7,233 nt of DNA from an uncultured Erysipelotrichaceae bacterium. Its GTDB lineage: Bacteria; Bacillota_I; Bacilli_A; Erysipelotrichales; Erysipelotrichaceae. The DNA lies in NCBI GenBank assembly GCA_934692455.1, contig CAKUTY010000069.1:1-7233 (forward strand), given 5' to 3'. The translations under genes were made by a program, and so were the position numbers. Under the pieces are notes generated by a model that was given only the letters and a program-made list of their open reading frames with translations, was not told the origin of the DNA and ran no database searches. Shown here in pieces: positions 6,960 to 7,233 of this stretch (the first letter of the stretch is position 1; every line of letters begins with the position of its first letter).

Positions 6960-7233
6960 CTTTTCTAACAGCAGATGAATTATAACTTAAAGGCAAGAAG
7001 ATAAAACCTTGTTCCCTTAAGATATCAATCATATCGCCTAAACATAATGCCGTATTCTTACTATAATCATGCATCAAAACAGTCATCACACTATACTTAC
7101 TAGACTTATCAACCACATTATGCAAAAACTCATCAGGATTCAAATTAGCCTCACCATCACCAGTAGTCAGCGTCCAATCGATATAACCATAACCCATATC
7201 AACAAGTTTATTAACTAAAGATGTCTTATTCAA
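6955..7233 (-). CDS. Polysaccharide deacetylase (NodB homology domain), C-terminal part only
   Basis: Only the last 92 residues are in the window; the gene runs in from the right edge. The first codon here is TTG, which is probably internal because the visible part is much shorter than a NodB domain. The region carries late motifs of the fold: IDWTLTTGD, then VLMHDYSKNTAL with the conserved Leu-x-His-Asp of motif 5, followed by a helix and the strand GFIFLPL. Family members such as PgdA remove N-acetyl groups from peptidoglycan or other surface glycans outside the cell, often giving lysozyme resistance. The catalytic Asp and the metal-binding His residues are upstream and cannot be checked. 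The gene ends with TGA, showing that TGA is a stop in this organism. It is the first visible gene of a unit with the two phosphatases. Confidence 0.85.
   Translation of the reverse strand: MNKTSLVNKLVDMGYGYIDWTLTTGDGEANLNPDEFLHNVVDKSSKYSVMTVLMHDYSKNTALCLGDMIDILREQGFIFLPLSYNSSAVRKG

Noticed and set aside
1..7233. Mollicute-type code with TGA as Trp
   Set aside because: TGA at 6957-6955 ends the deacetylase gene at a natural C terminus, and Trp is TGG in the frames read here.

Overview
The window is AT-rich, and every convincing gene lies on the minus strand. It looks like part of a low-GC Gram-positive genome (Bacillota, possibly a gut commensal). The reasons are an LPXTG sorting signal, SpaA/Cna-B-type isopeptide domains, a Gram-positive-type signal peptidase I and AT-rich codon use. 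The standard bacterial code applies: TGA ends the deacetylase gene and Trp is written TGG. Genus and family cannot be set from what is visible.

Transcription runs from high to low coordinates and the window holds two transcription units. The first enters from the right edge and holds three tightly packed genes: the C-terminal end of a polysaccharide deacetylase (6955-7233), a histidine phosphatase of the phosphoglycerate-mutase-like family (6379-6951) and a Cof-type HAD phosphatase (5619-6386). It ends at a hairpin terminator (5572-5610).

The second unit starts at a near-consensus sigma-A-type promoter (5489-5517). It encodes a signal peptidase I (4805-5455) and, two bases later, a giant cell-wall-anchored adhesin or pilin-like protein. 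The adhesin frame is open from 4802 to the left edge (1600 whole codons) and reaches an LPATGG sorting signal just before the window cuts it. Its stop codon, most of its membrane anchor and any following sortase or pilin genes lie outside. The peptidase is probably devoted to processing this surface protein or its partners, as in known pilus loci.

The most notable feature is a run of nine G residues (minus strand) at 4622-4630, inside codons 58-61 of the adhesin, just after the signal peptide. The gene is in frame (ON) as sequenced. Gain or loss of one G would bring a stop within about ten codons in either shifted frame. This is the layout of a phase-variable contingency locus: slippage in the tract would switch a whole 1,600-residue surface protein on or off while leaving the upstream peptidase untouched.

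The only non-coding stretch of note is 5456-5618, which holds the terminator, the promoter and a small inverted repeat over the -35 box. No RNA gene, insertion sequence, CRISPR array or origin was seen.
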